DNA of 64,000 nt from contig NZ_JALKAC010000002.1 of the NCBI RefSeq assembly GCF_024171645.1, forward strand, positions 930,001 to 994,000, given 5' to 3'. A program made the translations under genes and the position numbers. Of the stretch, positions 16,728 to 24,983 are shown piece by piece. This stretch comes from Flavobacterium sp. HSC-32F16 (GTDB lineage Bacteria > Bacteroidota > Bacteroidia > Flavobacteriales > Flavobacteriaceae). The first letter of the stretch is position 1, and every line of letters starts with the position of its first letter. Below the pieces are notes generated by a model. The model did no database searches. It had not been told where the DNA came from and worked only from the letters and a program-made list of their open reading frames with translations.

Positions 16728-16754
16728 ATGCAAAAAAAAAGTTTGCGTAAAAGC

Positions 16755-16784
16755 TTGTGTAATTTAAATAAAGTTTTAATTTTG
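16755..16784 (+). promoter_or_regulatory. Promoter of the second tRNA-Gln
   Basis: TTG at 16755-16757, a 19-base spacer and TAATTTTG at 16777-16784. The surrounding sequence is diverged from the promoter of copy 1, while the tRNA itself is not. Confidence 0.7.
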
Positions 16785-16804
16785 CACCCGCTTAACAGTA
16801 TTGC

Positions 16805-16875
16805 TGGTCTATGGTGTAATGGTAACACAACTGTTTTTGGTGCAGTCTTTCTAGGTTCGAGTCCTAGTAGACCAA
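16805..16875 (+). tRNA. tRNA-Gln (anticodon UUG), copy 2
   Basis: This 71-base tRNA is identical to copy 1 over its whole length, with the same acceptor, anticodon TTG and T arm. It has its own promoter and its own copy of the same terminator, so the duplication covered the whole unit of about 182 bp. Confidence 0.96.
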
Positions 16876-16876
16876 C

Positions 16877-16909
16877 AAAAAAGCCTCTCAGAAATGAGAG
16901 GCTTTTTTT
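16877..16909. terminator. Bidirectional terminator between tRNA-Gln copy 2 and the usp gene
   Basis: The same AGCCTCTCA / GAAA / TGAGAGGCT hairpin as after copy 1, here flanked by A and T runs on both sides. It can end tRNA transcription on the plus strand and the stress-protein transcript on the minus strand, whose stop codon is at 16931. Confidence 0.88.
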
Positions 16910-16930
16910 ATGCAATAATTTTTGAGATTT

Positions 16931-17755
16931 TTAGATTTTCACTGTCAAAACAGGTTTGATTGAGTGATTTACCAATCCTTCGCTGATGCTTCCGTTGAAG
17001 AAATGCGCAAAACCAGTTCTTCCATGGGTGCACATTCCAATGATATCTGCGTTTATACTGTTTGAGAAGTTGATAATCCCTTTCTCAATATTAGTGTCAT
17101 TGTAAATATGTGTTGAATAATTAGCAAGATTAAATTCGCTGACAAAACTCTGAAGAGCTTTTTCGGTTACGTGAGTTGGTTTGAAACTGTTTGGGGTGCA
17201 AATTGAAACTAAGTGTATTTTTGCGTCAAAGAATTTAGCGAAGTTTAAAATTTTTTCAAATGGTTTTTTAGTTTCTTCTGTGAAGTCAGAAGCGAAAACA
17301 ATATTATCTACATCAAAAGTTGAAATTTCTTTTTTGATAACAAGAACAGGGATTTCGGAGTTTCTAACTACTTTTTCGGTGTTTGAACCAATTAAAAGTT
17401 CTTCCATACCAGAAGATCCATGTGATCCCATTACAATAAGGTCGATGTCCTGCTCTTTGCTTACTTGTGTAATGCCGTGAATTGGTTTATCCATTTTAAC
17501 CATTTCGGTAATTGAGATTCCGTCAAGAAATGGGCTGTTAGAAATTTTATCTAATGTTTCATTTGCTTTTTGCATAAAAAGCATCGTCTCGGGAATGCTG
17601 ACGCCTCCAAATATTGCATCGTTTGATTGATGCGGTAATTCCAGCATATGTAAAATAACGATTTCAGAATTGTTTTTTTTGGCGATTTGTGCGACTACTT
17701 TTAAGGCGTGTTCTGCGTTTTCTGAAAAGTCAGTAGGTACTAAAATTCGTTTCAT
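16931..17755 (-). CDS. Universal stress protein with two Usp domains
   Basis: The 274-residue cytoplasmic protein consists of two Usp domains in tandem. Domain 1 starts MKRILVPTDFSENAEHAL and ends with the nucleotide-binding pattern VMGSHGSSGMEELLIGS. Domain 2 starts DNIVFASDFTEE near residue 150 and ends GMCTHGRTGFAHFFNGS. Both keep the G-x2-G-x9-G-S/T type of ATP-binding signature. Such proteins help cells survive starvation, oxygen limitation or other stress, often by an unknown mechanism. It is a single-gene unit sharing the tRNA terminator at 16877-16909. Confidence 0.93.
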   Translation of the reverse strand: MKRILVPTDFSENAEHALKVVAQIAKKNNSEIVILHMLELPHQSNDAIFGGVSIPETMLFMQKANETLDKISNSPFLDGISITEMVKMDKPIHGITQVSKEQDIDLIVMGSHGSSGMEELLIGSNTEKVVRNSEIPVLVIKKEISTFDVDNIVFASDFTEETKKPFEKILNFAKFFDAKIHLVSICTPNSFKPTHVTEKALQSFVSEFNLANYSTHIYNDTNIEKGIINFSNSINADIIGMCTHGRTGFAHFFNGSISEGLVNHSIKPVLTVKI

Positions 17756-17837
17756 GATTTTAGGGTTAAGGGTTTAAAAAATTTGTTAATATTTGGTGAT
17801 ATAAATATAGGGATTATTTTTTAGCGCAATCTATTTA

Positions 17838-17866
17838 TTTGATTTATAAAAAAATCACTATATTTG
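17838..17866 (+). promoter_or_regulatory. Promoter of the rimP-nusA-infB operon
   Basis: TTTG at 17838-17841, a 17-base spacer and TATATTTG at 17859-17866. Transcription should begin near 17873, putting the hairpin at 17895-17920 in the leader. Confidence 0.8.
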
Positions 17867-17894
17867 CACCGTTATTTATTAAAATCTAAATAAT

Positions 17895-17920
17895 GAGGGG
17901 ACTAAGTGTCCCCTCTTTTT
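17895..17920 (+). terminator. Terminator-like hairpin in the rimP leader (possible attenuator)
   Basis: GAGGGGAC (17895-17902) pairs perfectly with GTCCCCTC (17908-17915) around a 5-base loop and is followed by five T. It ends 8 bases before the rimP start codon. A strong G+C-rich hairpin with a U tract in a leader, ahead of genes for ribosome maturation, NusA and IF2, suggests attenuation or autoregulation. It could instead protect the 5' end of the mRNA. Confidence 0.65.
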
Positions 17921-17928
17921 ATAAAATT

Positions 17929-18393
17929 ATGACATTTAAGGAAAAGGTAAACGAATTAATTACAGAGGCACTTCTGGAAAAGCCATCGATCTTTTTAATT
18001 GATCTGGCTGTTTCGGATTCTTTTAAAATTAGTGTTGGTTTAGACGGAGATAATGGAGTTGCACTGCAGGATTGTATTGACATTAGTCGGGCAGTCGAGA
18101 ATAACTTGGATCGTGAAGAACAGGATTTTTCGCTGGAAGTAGCATCAGTTGGAGTAGGATCTCCCTTGAAATTGATAAGACAATACAAGAAAAATATTGG
18201 TAGAACGTTGATTGTTACTACAAATAATGAAAAAATCGAGGCAGAATTGATAGAAGCTAACGATGTTTTTATAATTTTGTCTTGGATAGCAAGAGAACCG
18301 AAAAAAGTAGGAAAAGGAAAAGAAACAGTTCAAAAAGAACAACAGATACCTTATACAGAGATTAAAGAGGCAGTTGTTACAGTAACATTTTAA
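17929..18393 (+). CDS. rimP: Ribosome maturation factor RimP
   Basis: The 154-residue protein assists maturation of the 30S ribosomal subunit. It has the RimP N-terminal alpha/beta domain ([37 protein letters not shown], then [14 protein letters not shown]) and a C-terminal SH3-like barrel. The ATG at 17929 is chosen because the family starts close to this point. An in-frame ATG at 17893 lies within the leader hairpin and would add 12 unrelated residues. It is followed after 13 bp by nusA and then infB, the order seen in many bacteria. Confidence 0.95.
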   Translation: MTFKEKVNELITEALLEKPSIFLIDLAVSDSFKISVGLDGDNGVALQDCIDISRAVENNLDREEQDFSLEVASVGVGSPLKLIRQYKKNIGRTLIVTTNNEKIEAELIEANDVFIILSWIAREPKKVGKGKETVQKEQQIPYTEIKEAVVTVTF

Positions 18394-18406
18394 TTAAAGA
18401 ATTCGC

Positions 18407-19657
18407 ATGGAAAATTTAGCATTAATCGATTCATTCTCAGAGTTTAAAGATAATAAACTTATTGATCGTGTAACGCTTATGGCAATTTTAGAGGACGTGT
18501 TTAGAAATGCATTGAAGAAAAAATACGGTTCTGATGATAATTTCGACATCATTATAAATCCTGATAAGGGAGATATGGAGATTTGGAGAAGAAGAGTTAT
18601 CGTTGCTGACGAAGATCTTGATTTTGAAAATGAAGAAATTACTTTGACTGAAGCAAGAATGATCGAGGCGGATTTTGAAATTGGTGAAGAAGTTTCTGAA
18701 GAAGTAAAATTGATTGATTTAGGAAGAAGAGCTATTTTGGCATTGCGTCAAAACTTAATATCTAAAATTCACGAACACGATAATACAAATCTTTATAAAC
18801 AATTTAAAGATATTATTGGTGATATTTATACTGCCGAAGTGCACCACGTTAGACCTAGAGTTGTTATCTTAGTCGACGATGAAGGAAACGAAATTGTGCT
18901 TCCAAAAGAAAAACAAATTCCATCTGATTTTTTCCGTAAAGGAGATAATGTTCGTGGAATTATTGAAAGCGTTGAATTAAAAGGAAATAAACCACAGATT
19001 ATTATGTCTAGAACTTCTGAGAAGTTTTTGGAAAAATTATTTGAGCAAGAAATTCCTGAAGTATTTGACGGTTTAATTACAGTTAAAAATGTAGTTCGTA
19101 TTCCGGGAGAAAAAGCAAAAGTTGCTGTAGATTCTTATGATGACAGAATTGATCCTGTTGGAGCTTGCGTTGGTATGAAAGGATCGCGTATTCACGGAAT
19201 TGTTCGCGAATTAGGAAACGAAAATATTGACGTAATCAATTATACAAATAATATTCAATTGTTTATTACAAGAGCATTAAGTCCTGCAAAAGTTTCTTCA
19301 ATTAAAATTGACGAAGAAAATAAGAGAGCCGAAGTATTCTTAAAATTAGAAGAAGTTTCTAAAGCAATTGGTAGAGGAGGTCATAATATTAAATTGGCTG
19401 GTCAGTTAACTGGTTACGAATTAGACGTAATCAGAGAAGGTGATTCTGCAAACGGCGAAGACGATGACGACGTTGAATTAACAGAGTTCTCAGATGAAAT
19501 CGAGGGCTGGGTTATAGAAGAGTTTGCAAAAATTGGTTTAGATACGGCTAGAAGTATTTTAAAACAAGAAGTAGAAGATTTAGTAAGAAGAACAGATTTA
19601 GAAGAGGAAACAATTCTTGATGTTATGAAAATACTAAAAGAGGAGTTTGATAACTAG
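18407..19657 (+). CDS. nusA: Transcription termination/antitermination factor NusA
   Basis: The 416-residue protein binds RNA polymerase and nascent RNA, affecting pausing, termination and antitermination. It has the N-terminal polymerase-binding domain (about 1-130), an S1 domain (about 135-200) and tandem KH domains (about 205-345, with GACVGMKGSRIHGIVRELGNE and IGRGGHNIKLAGQLTGYE). The acidic C-terminal repeats of E. coli NusA are absent; this shorter form is usual outside the proteobacteria, and only a short helical tail remains. It sits between rimP and infB. In E. coli, NusA controls its own operon, which gives meaning to the leader hairpin here. Confidence 0.97.
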   Translation: MENLALIDSFSEFKDNKLIDRVTLMAILEDVFRNALKKKYGSDDNFDIIINPDKGDMEIWRRRVIVADEDLDFENEEITLTEARMIEADFEIGEEVSEEVKLIDLGRRAILALRQNLISKIHEHDNTNLYKQFKDIIGDIYTAEVHHVRPRVVILVDDEGNEIVLPKEKQIPSDFFRKGDNVRGIIESVELKGNKPQIIMSRTSEKFLEKLFEQEIPEVFDGLITVKNVVRIPGEKAKVAVDSYDDRIDPVGACVGMKGSRIHGIVRELGNENIDVINYTNNIQLFITRALSPAKVSSIKIDEENKRAEVFLKLEEVSKAIGRGGHNIKLAGQLTGYELDVIREGDSANGEDDDDVELTEFSDEIEGWVIEEFAKIGLDTARSILKQEVEDLVRRTDLEEETILDVMKILKEEFDN

Positions 19658-19706
19658 TTGTCTTACTCTAACAACACAACGAAAAAGGTAATAATAAAAA
19701 GGTTAT

Positions 19707-22580
19707 ATGTCTGAAGAGAGAGTAATAAGAATAAACAAGGTTTTAAGGGAATTAAATATCTCGTTAGAAAGAGCTGTTGATTATCTAAAAGATAAGGGAA
19801 TTGCTATTGATGCAAATCCAAATGCTAAAATTTCTGACAGTGAATTTAATATTCTGCAAAGCCAATTTGCGGGCGATAAGGGGAACAAGGAAGCTTCTAA
19901 AGAAGTAGGAGAAGAGAAAAGAAAAGAAAAAGAAGCATTGCGTGTTGAGCGCGAGAAAGAAATTGAGGACAAACGCAGACAAGACGAAGAGCGTCAGAAA
20001 CAACAAGAAATCATTAAAGCGAGAGCTGTTGTAACCGGACCTGTTCAAGTTGGTAAAATTGATTTGAATCCAAAGAAACCTGCAGTTGTTTCTCCAGAAG
20101 AGCCAGTTAAAGCTGAAGAGCCTAAAACTGTTACTCCACCTCAAGCAGAAAAACCTGCTCAAAAAGAAACGGTACAGACTGAGCCAGTTGTTCCTGTAGT
20201 TTCCGAAGAGAAAAAGGTAGAAAAACCTATTATTACTGAGAAAAAAGAAGTGAAAGCTGAAAATTCTAAAACAGCTCAGGAGCCAATTATTTCAACGGAC
20301 CCTGCAACTGCTGAGGAAACTATCACTACTCAATATCAAAAATTATCTGGAACTACTCTTACTGGGCAGACAATTGATTTATCTCAATTTAATAAGCCTA
20401 AGAAAAAGAAAGAAGATCCAAAAATTACTCCAAACAAACCGGGGGCTCCTGGAGTTGGGAATAATAATAACGCTAATAAAAATAAGCGTAAAAGGATCGC
20501 TCCTAAACCTGGTACGCCGGGTGCACCAAAACCTGCAACAGGAAATGCACCGGGAACACCTAATCCAAATAAAATTACACCAAACACTGGTGGAGGAGGT
20601 TTTAATGCTAACAGAAATGCAAGACCTGGTTTTGTAAAAGGAAATCGTCCTGCAATTGTAGCTAAAGTAGAGCCTACTGAAGAAGAAGTAAAAAACCAAA
20701 TTAGAGAAACTCTTGAAAAACTTCAAGGTAAAGGAGGTAAATCTAAAGCGGCAAAATATAGAAGAGATAAAAGAGAAACACACCGTCAGAAATCTGATGA
20801 TGAACAAAGAGCTCTTGACGAAGGAAGTAAAACTATTAAGGTTACAGAATTCGTTACTGTAGGTGAAATTGCAATAATGATGGATGTGCCGATTACTAAG
20901 GTAATTGGAACTTGTATGTCTCTTGGTATCATGGTAACAATGAACCAGCGTCTAGATGCTGAGACATTAACAATTGTTGCGGATGAATTTGGTTATGACG
21001 TTGAGTTTATAACAGTTGATATCGAAGAAGCAATCGAGGTTGTTGAAGATAGAGAAGAAGATTTAGTAACTAGAGCGCCAATTGTAACCGTAATGGGGCA
21101 CGTTGACCACGGTAAAACATCTTTACTGGATTATATTCGTAAAGAAAATGTTATCGCTGGTGAGTCTGGAGGTATTACTCAGCACATTGGAGCTTATGGA
21201 GTTACTCTTGATAATGGACAAAAAATAGCATTTTTAGATACTCCGGGTCACGAGGCGTTTACCGCGATGCGTGCACGTGGAGCTCAGGTTACAGATATTG
21301 CTATTATTGTAATTGCAGCTGATGATGATATCATGCCGCAAACGAAAGAAGCAATCAGTCACGCTCAGGCAGCTGGTGTTCCAATTATTTTTGCAATCAA
21401 TAAAGTTGATAAGCCAAATGCTAACCCTGATAAAATTAAAGAAAGATTGGCAGGTATGAATTTACTTGTTGAGGATTGGGGTGGTAAAATACAATCACAT
21501 GATATTTCTGCAAAAACAGGATTAGGTGTGAAAGAATTACTGGAAAAAGTTTTATTAGAAGCTGAAATTTTAGATTTGAAATCAAATCCAAATAAAGCGG
21601 CACAGGGAACTGTAGTTGAGGCTTTCTTAGATAAAGGAAAAGGATATGTTTCTACAATTTTAGTTCAGCATGGAACTTTAAAAATTGGAGATTATATGTT
21701 AGCTGGAAAACATCATGGTAAAGTGAAAGCAATGCATGATGAAAGAGGGCATATTGTTTTGGAGGCGGGACCTTCAACGCCAGTTTCTGTTTTAGGTTTA
21801 GATGGGGCGGCAACTGCAGGTGATAAGTTCAATGTTTTTGAAGATGAAAAAGAGGCAAAACAAATTGCATCTAAACGTTCTCAATTAATGCGTGAACAAT
21901 CTGTACGTACTCAAAGACATATTACACTTGACGAAATTGGACGTCGTATCGCTCTTGGTCAGTTTAAAGAATTAAACGTTATTCTTAAAGGAGACGTGGA
22001 TGGATCTGTTGAAGCATTATCAGATTCGTTCTCTAAACTTTCTACAGAAGAGGTTCAAATTAATATTATACATAAAGGAGTTGGTGCGATTACAGAAACC
22101 GATGTTAACTTGGCTTCTGCGTCAGATGCGATTATTATCGGATTTAATGTTCGTCCAGCTGGAAATGCAAGACAACTTGCTGATAAAGAAGAAATCGATA
22201 TCCGTTACTATTCTATTATTTACGCAGCTATCGATGACTTGAAAGATGCAATGGAAGGAATGTTAGCTCCTGAAATGAAAGAAGAAGTTTTAGGAACTGC
22301 AGAAATCCGTGAGATCTTTAAAATTTCTAAAGTGGGTTCAATCGCTGGTTGTATGGTAACAGATGGAAAAATCTTGAGAACTTCTAAAATTAGAGTTATT
22401 AGAGATGGAGTTGTAGTTCATACCGGTGACTTAGTTGCTTTAAAACGATTTAAAGATGACGTTAAAGAAGTAACAAAAGGTTATGACTGTGGTATACAAA
22501 TAAAAGGATTTAATGATATTGAAATTAGCGATGTTATTGAAGCTTACCACGAAGTAGCGATCAAAAAGAAATTGAAATAA
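19707..22580 (+). CDS. infB: Translation initiation factor IF-2
   Basis: The 957-residue GTPase brings initiator tRNA to the ribosome. The N-terminus has an IF2_N-like segment ([25 protein letters not shown]). A long low-complexity linker (about 65-340) rich in Lys, Glu, Pro and Gly follows. The GTPase domain begins near residue 455, with G1 GHVDHGKTS at 464, G3 DTPGHEAF and G4 NKVDK, followed by domains II-IV. Length is typical for Bacteroidetes. It closes the rimP-nusA-infB operon, with a strong terminator 20 bp after the stop. Confidence 0.98.
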   Translation: MSEERVIRINKVLRELNISLERAVDYLKDKGIAIDANPNAKISDSEFNILQSQFAGDKGNKEASKEVGEEKRKEKEALRVEREKEIEDKRRQDEERQKQQEIIKARAVVTGPVQVGKIDLNPKKPAVVSPEEPVKAEEPKTVTPPQAEKPAQKETVQTEPVVPVVSEEKKVEKPIITEKKEVKAENSKTAQEPIISTDPATAEETITTQYQKLSGTTLTGQTIDLSQFNKPKKKKEDPKITPNKPGAPGVGNNNNANKNKRKRIAPKPGTPGAPKPATGNAPGTPNPNKITPNTGGGGFNANRNARPGFVKGNRPAIVAKVEPTEEEVKNQIRETLEKLQGKGGKSKAAKYRRDKRETHRQKSDDEQRALDEGSKTIKVTEFVTVGEIAIMMDVPITKVIGTCMSLGIMVTMNQRLDAETLTIVADEFGYDVEFITVDIEEAIEVVEDREEDLVTRAPIVTVMGHVDHGKTSLLDYIRKENVIAGESGGITQHIGAYGVTLDNGQKIAFLDTPGHEAFTAMRARGAQVTDIAIIVIAADDDIMPQTKEAISHAQAAGVPIIFAINKVDKPNANPDKIKERLAGMNLLVEDWGGKIQSHDISAKTGLGVKELLEKVLLEAEILDLKSNPNKAAQGTVVEAFLDKGKGYVSTILVQHGTLKIGDYMLAGKHHGKVKAMHDERGHIVLEAGPSTPVSVLGLDGAATAGDKFNVFEDEKEAKQIASKRSQLMREQSVRTQRHITLDEIGRRIALGQFKELNVILKGDVDGSVEALSDSFSKLSTEEVQINIIHKGVGAITETDVNLASASDAIIIGFNVRPAGNARQLADKEEIDIRYYSIIYAAIDDLKDAMEGMLAPEMKEEVLGTAEIREIFKISKVGSIAGCMVTDGKILRTSKIRVIRDGVVVHTGDLVALKRFKDDVKEVTKGYDCGIQIKGFNDIEISDVIEAYHEVAIKKKLK

Positions 22581-22599
22581 AATTCAATAATTTATATAG

Positions 22600-22627
22600 A
22601 GTCCCAATGAAAGTTGGGACTTTTTTT
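22600..22627 (+). terminator. Terminator of the rimP-nusA-infB operon
   Basis: GTCCCAA (22601-22607) pairs with TTGGGAC (22614-22620), extended by an A-T pair, around a 6-base loop and followed by seven T. Confidence 0.92.
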
Positions 22628-23628
22628 GTTTAAGAAAGTTTTGTATGTAAAGAGTTGTAATGTTTGGGAATTAGTTCCTGCAAATGCTTTTCGAAACGTA
22701 AAGGAGTATTTGGAGTGAGGTATGATTCGGAGATTGTTTGTTTCTTTTTGCTGTGATTTGTCGTAAAAGAGAGTGTAAAGGTGAATTAATTTTGGGATAA
22801 AATTTATGCGTATATGAGAATACGTGTAATTCATGTTGTTAATTCAATTTTAGGTAAGCATTTTAAATCAGGTAATCTTAATAGTGATTTTGCAAATTTT
22901 CAGCTGTTAAGAAAAATAATGCCTGTATTTCTGAAGTGGTATTTGTCTAACTAGAAATGAAATAGTCTTCTTTTGCTGTCGTCGCTAAACATAATCCAGC
23001 TCTTTTTGAGCTCGATTTAGAACATACAAAGAGCAGTGGAGTTTAAAGATAATGAATGCTTTTTGTAAGCGGCAAGAGATGCAGAATTGTCTTTTCTTTT
23101 GCGGTTAAATTGTTTGAGCCGATTTTAGAAATAATTAATAAGGTAAAAAAATTAAAGCTCTATGTGTTTATGCGACGCGTAATGAGAGACGCTGGATTGT
23201 CAACTTATGCGCTAAAAAAATCATTATAAATTAGAGTTGCCATTTATGGTTAATAACAAAAAAACTGTAAGGCTCATCAGTAAAATGTATTGTATAAAGT
23301 TGTTTCTTTCCTTCCGGTCATACGGTAGTGGGCTGGACATGGTAGTTGATGTTTATAAAACTTTTTTCCTGATAAACAGTAGGTGATTTTAAAACGCTGA
23401 CATGACTTTGGTTGAAGTAGAGTTGTTTGTAATACACATTGGTGTAGTGATGTAAAAATGGGAAGAGTTATGGGGCTGGCAGCTGTTGAATGTCTTTGTC
23501 TTAATTCAGTTTTTCTGACTGACTTAAATGGGTTAAAAGAGATGGAGGCTATATAGCTTTGCTGCTATTTAAATAAATATGCAGTATTTTTGAGAAAAAA
23601 AACTGTGTTTTATCTCGGATTTTAATGC
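22628..23628. other. About 1 kb without a convincing gene; possible decayed sequence
   Basis: All frames are interrupted. The longest plus-strand frame I can read with an ATG is 57 codons (23056-23229, starting MLFVSGKRCRIVF and ending STYALKKSL). A nearby open stretch upstream reads SSFAVVAKHNPALFEL before stopping. I recognise neither. Parts are less A+T rich than typical intergenic DNA here (for example 23310-23345), which hints at the remains of a coding region. No RNA gene or mobile-element end was identified. Most gaps in this window are far shorter. Confidence 0.4.
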
Positions 23629-23636
23629 TATTTTTG
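23629..23636 (+). promoter_or_regulatory. -7 element for the DUF4920 gene
   Basis: TATTTTTG fits TANNTTTG and lies 17 bp before the start codon at 23654. A second identical octamer is at 23585-23592. No convincing -33 element is seen for either. Confidence 0.4.
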
Positions 23637-23653
23637 ATGTAAATTATATAAAT

Positions 23654-24166
23654 ATGAAACGATTATCAGTATATGTTTTTGTGCTTTTTTTAAGTTTTTC
23701 GACTTTGTCTTTTTCTCAAGAAGCAGTAGAAAAACCGGCTCCGCCAGCGGGTGATGCTTTAATCGGAGATTATTATGGAACGGATGTTTCCGGTGCTGTT
23801 GTAAATAAAGCAATTTCAGTAGAAAAATTAGAAAGTGAATTAAAGAATGTAAAAAAGGCAGATGGAGTAGCTGTAAAAGGCGAAGTAACGAATGTGTGTG
23901 AAAAAAGAGGATGCTGGATTACTCTTAAAACAGAAGATGGTTCTTCTTTCTTTGTGAAAATGAAAGATTATTCTTTTTTTGTTCCAACGGCATTAAAAGG
24001 TAAAAATGTAGTATTGGAGGGAAATGCTGAAAAAAAAATCACCTCTGTTGATGAATTAAAACATTATGCTAAAGATGCAAAAAAGACAAAAGCTGAAATA
24101 GATGCTATAAATGCTCCAAAAGAAGAAATTCGATTTTTAGCGAATGGAATTAAGGTGGTAAACTAG
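23654..24166 (+). CDS. Exported DUF4920-domain protein
   Basis: The 170-residue protein has a signal peptide (MKRLSVYVFVLFLSFSTLSFSQ) and a single small beta-rich domain from about residue 35. The run GEVTNVCEKRGCWITLKTEDG, with two cysteines spaced C-x4-C before a Trp, is the signature of DUF4920, an OB-like periplasmic domain common in Flavobacteria. Function is unknown; the cysteines could form a disulfide or bind a metal. It is transcribed alone towards the SPOR protein gene, with a terminator for each strand in the gap. Confidence 0.8.
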   Translation: MKRLSVYVFVLFLSFSTLSFSQEAVEKPAPPAGDALIGDYYGTDVSGAVVNKAISVEKLESELKNVKKADGVAVKGEVTNVCEKRGCWITLKTEDGSSFFVKMKDYSFFVPTALKGKNVVLEGNAEKKITSVDELKHYAKDAKKTKAEIDAINAPKEEIRFLANGIKVVN

Positions 24167-24228
24167 TTTGTTATTCGGGGCTTTAAAGTGTGCTTTTTTG
24201 TTTGTAGAAATACTTTTAATCCTATAAC

Positions 24229-24256
24229 AAGCCTCAATTTTGTTGAGGCTTTTTTA
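24229..24256 (+). terminator. Terminator after the DUF4920 gene
   Basis: AAGCCTCAA (24229-24237) pairs with TTGAGGCTT (24243-24251) around a 5-base loop and continues into T residues. Confidence 0.88.
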
Positions 24257-24324
24257 TTTAAGAATTGTTTTTTTTTGTATGATAAGTTTGAAAAAGTATT
24301 TTAAAATAATAGTTTTAGGTATGA

Positions 24325-24354
24325 AAAAGGCGAGATCAAATGATCTCGCCTTTT
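24325..24354 (-). terminator. Terminator after the SPOR-domain gene
   Basis: A 14-bp perfect stem, AAAAGGCGAGATCA (24325-24338) with TGATCTCGCCTTTT (24341-24354), in effect with a 4-base loop. A/T runs on both sides let it work in either direction; it lies 20 bp beyond the minus-strand stop. Confidence 0.85.
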
Positions 24355-24374
24355 GTTTGTAGTATTTTTTTTGA

Positions 24375-24764
24375 TTATTTACCTGGCTTAAGTAGAAAGA
24401 CACTTTTATATTTTTTTCTAATGTCGGCCAGATTTCTTTCAGCTTCAATTCGGGATTTAAAATTTCCTACTATAACCTTGTAGTTTGGAGTGTTGAAAAT
24501 TATGGTTCCATCTATGCTTGTGTATTCTCTTTTAAAGTCAGATAATGTCTTTTTGGCCTCATCGCTTTTGCCGCTGAAAATTTGAATTCTATAAGAATCG
24601 TTTGTACTTATTGATGTGTTAAATTTACGTTTATCATTAAGTAACTGCTCAAATTTAGAGTCTTGATTCAGTGTTAAATTTTGGCTTTGAGCATTAATAT
24701 TATATGCCAAAGTAAAGATTGTTAATGTTAAGAAAACGTTTTTTGAAGAGCTTAAAATTCTCAT
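24375..24764 (-). CDS. Exported SPOR-domain protein
   Basis: The 129-residue protein has a signal peptide (MRILSSSKNVFLTLTIFTL, cleavage near NINAQ) and a C-terminal SPOR domain (SYRIQIFSGKSDEAKKTLSDF to FKSRIEAERNLADIRKKYKS). SPOR domains bind peptidoglycan whose stem peptides have been removed, typically at division sites. The ATG at 24762-24764 is chosen over an upstream TTG at 24783-24785, because that TTG lies inside a perfect -7 element on this strand. It is a single-gene unit convergent with the DUF4920 gene. A role in wall remodelling or division is inferred from the domain. Confidence 0.87.
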   Translation of the reverse strand: MRILSSSKNVFLTLTIFTLAYNINAQSQNLTLNQDSKFEQLLNDKRKFNTSISTNDSYRIQIFSGKSDEAKKTLSDFKREYTSIDGTIIFNTPNYKVIVGNFKSRIEAERNLADIRKKYKSVFLLKPGK

Positions 24765-24782
24765 AATGTGATGGTTTTTATG

Positions 24783-24790
24783 CAAAAATA
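24783..24790 (-). promoter_or_regulatory. -7 element for the SPOR-domain gene
   Basis: Read on the minus strand this is TATTTTTG, matching TANNTTTG, 18 bp before the chosen ATG. It shows that the upstream TTG is not the start. Confidence 0.5.
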
Positions 24791-24866
24791 CTATTTAAAG
24801 TTTGTATGTAAAATTTTAATATTATTTAGAATTGATATAAATTGATATTTAAGACTATTTTAAGGT

Positions 24867-24896
24867 TTTGAGAATAGTTCATAAGTCGTATTTTTG
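24867..24896 (+). promoter_or_regulatory. Promoter of the act-cox respiratory operon
   Basis: TTTG at 24867-24870, an 18-base spacer and TATTTTTG at 24889-24896. The leader to the first start codon is about 80 bases. No other good promoter was seen before the terminator at 36385. Confidence 0.75.
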
Positions 24897-24983
24897 TGCA
24901 AGTTTTAAAAGAAGGTATTAATTTTAGTCTGATTTATTACAGAAAAAATCATACCAAAAATTAGTAGATAATTATTATACTAT

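Noticed and set aside
16470..16915. Two minus-strand frames across the tRNA-Gln genes reading GLLGLEPRKTAPKTVV
   Set aside because: They are antisense translations of the tRNA genes and their terminators. Peptides of this kind are a well-known false annotation.
22592..22834. 80-codon minus-strand frame after infB
   Set aside because: It runs across the infB terminator and has no recognisable features.
23056..23229. 57-codon frame in the long gap
   Set aside because: No family, signal or promoter support, and stops close by in frame; kept only as part of the gap description.
24765..24785. Upstream TTG start for the SPOR protein
   Set aside because: The TTG is part of a perfect -7 element on the same strand, so it is unlikely to be transcribed.
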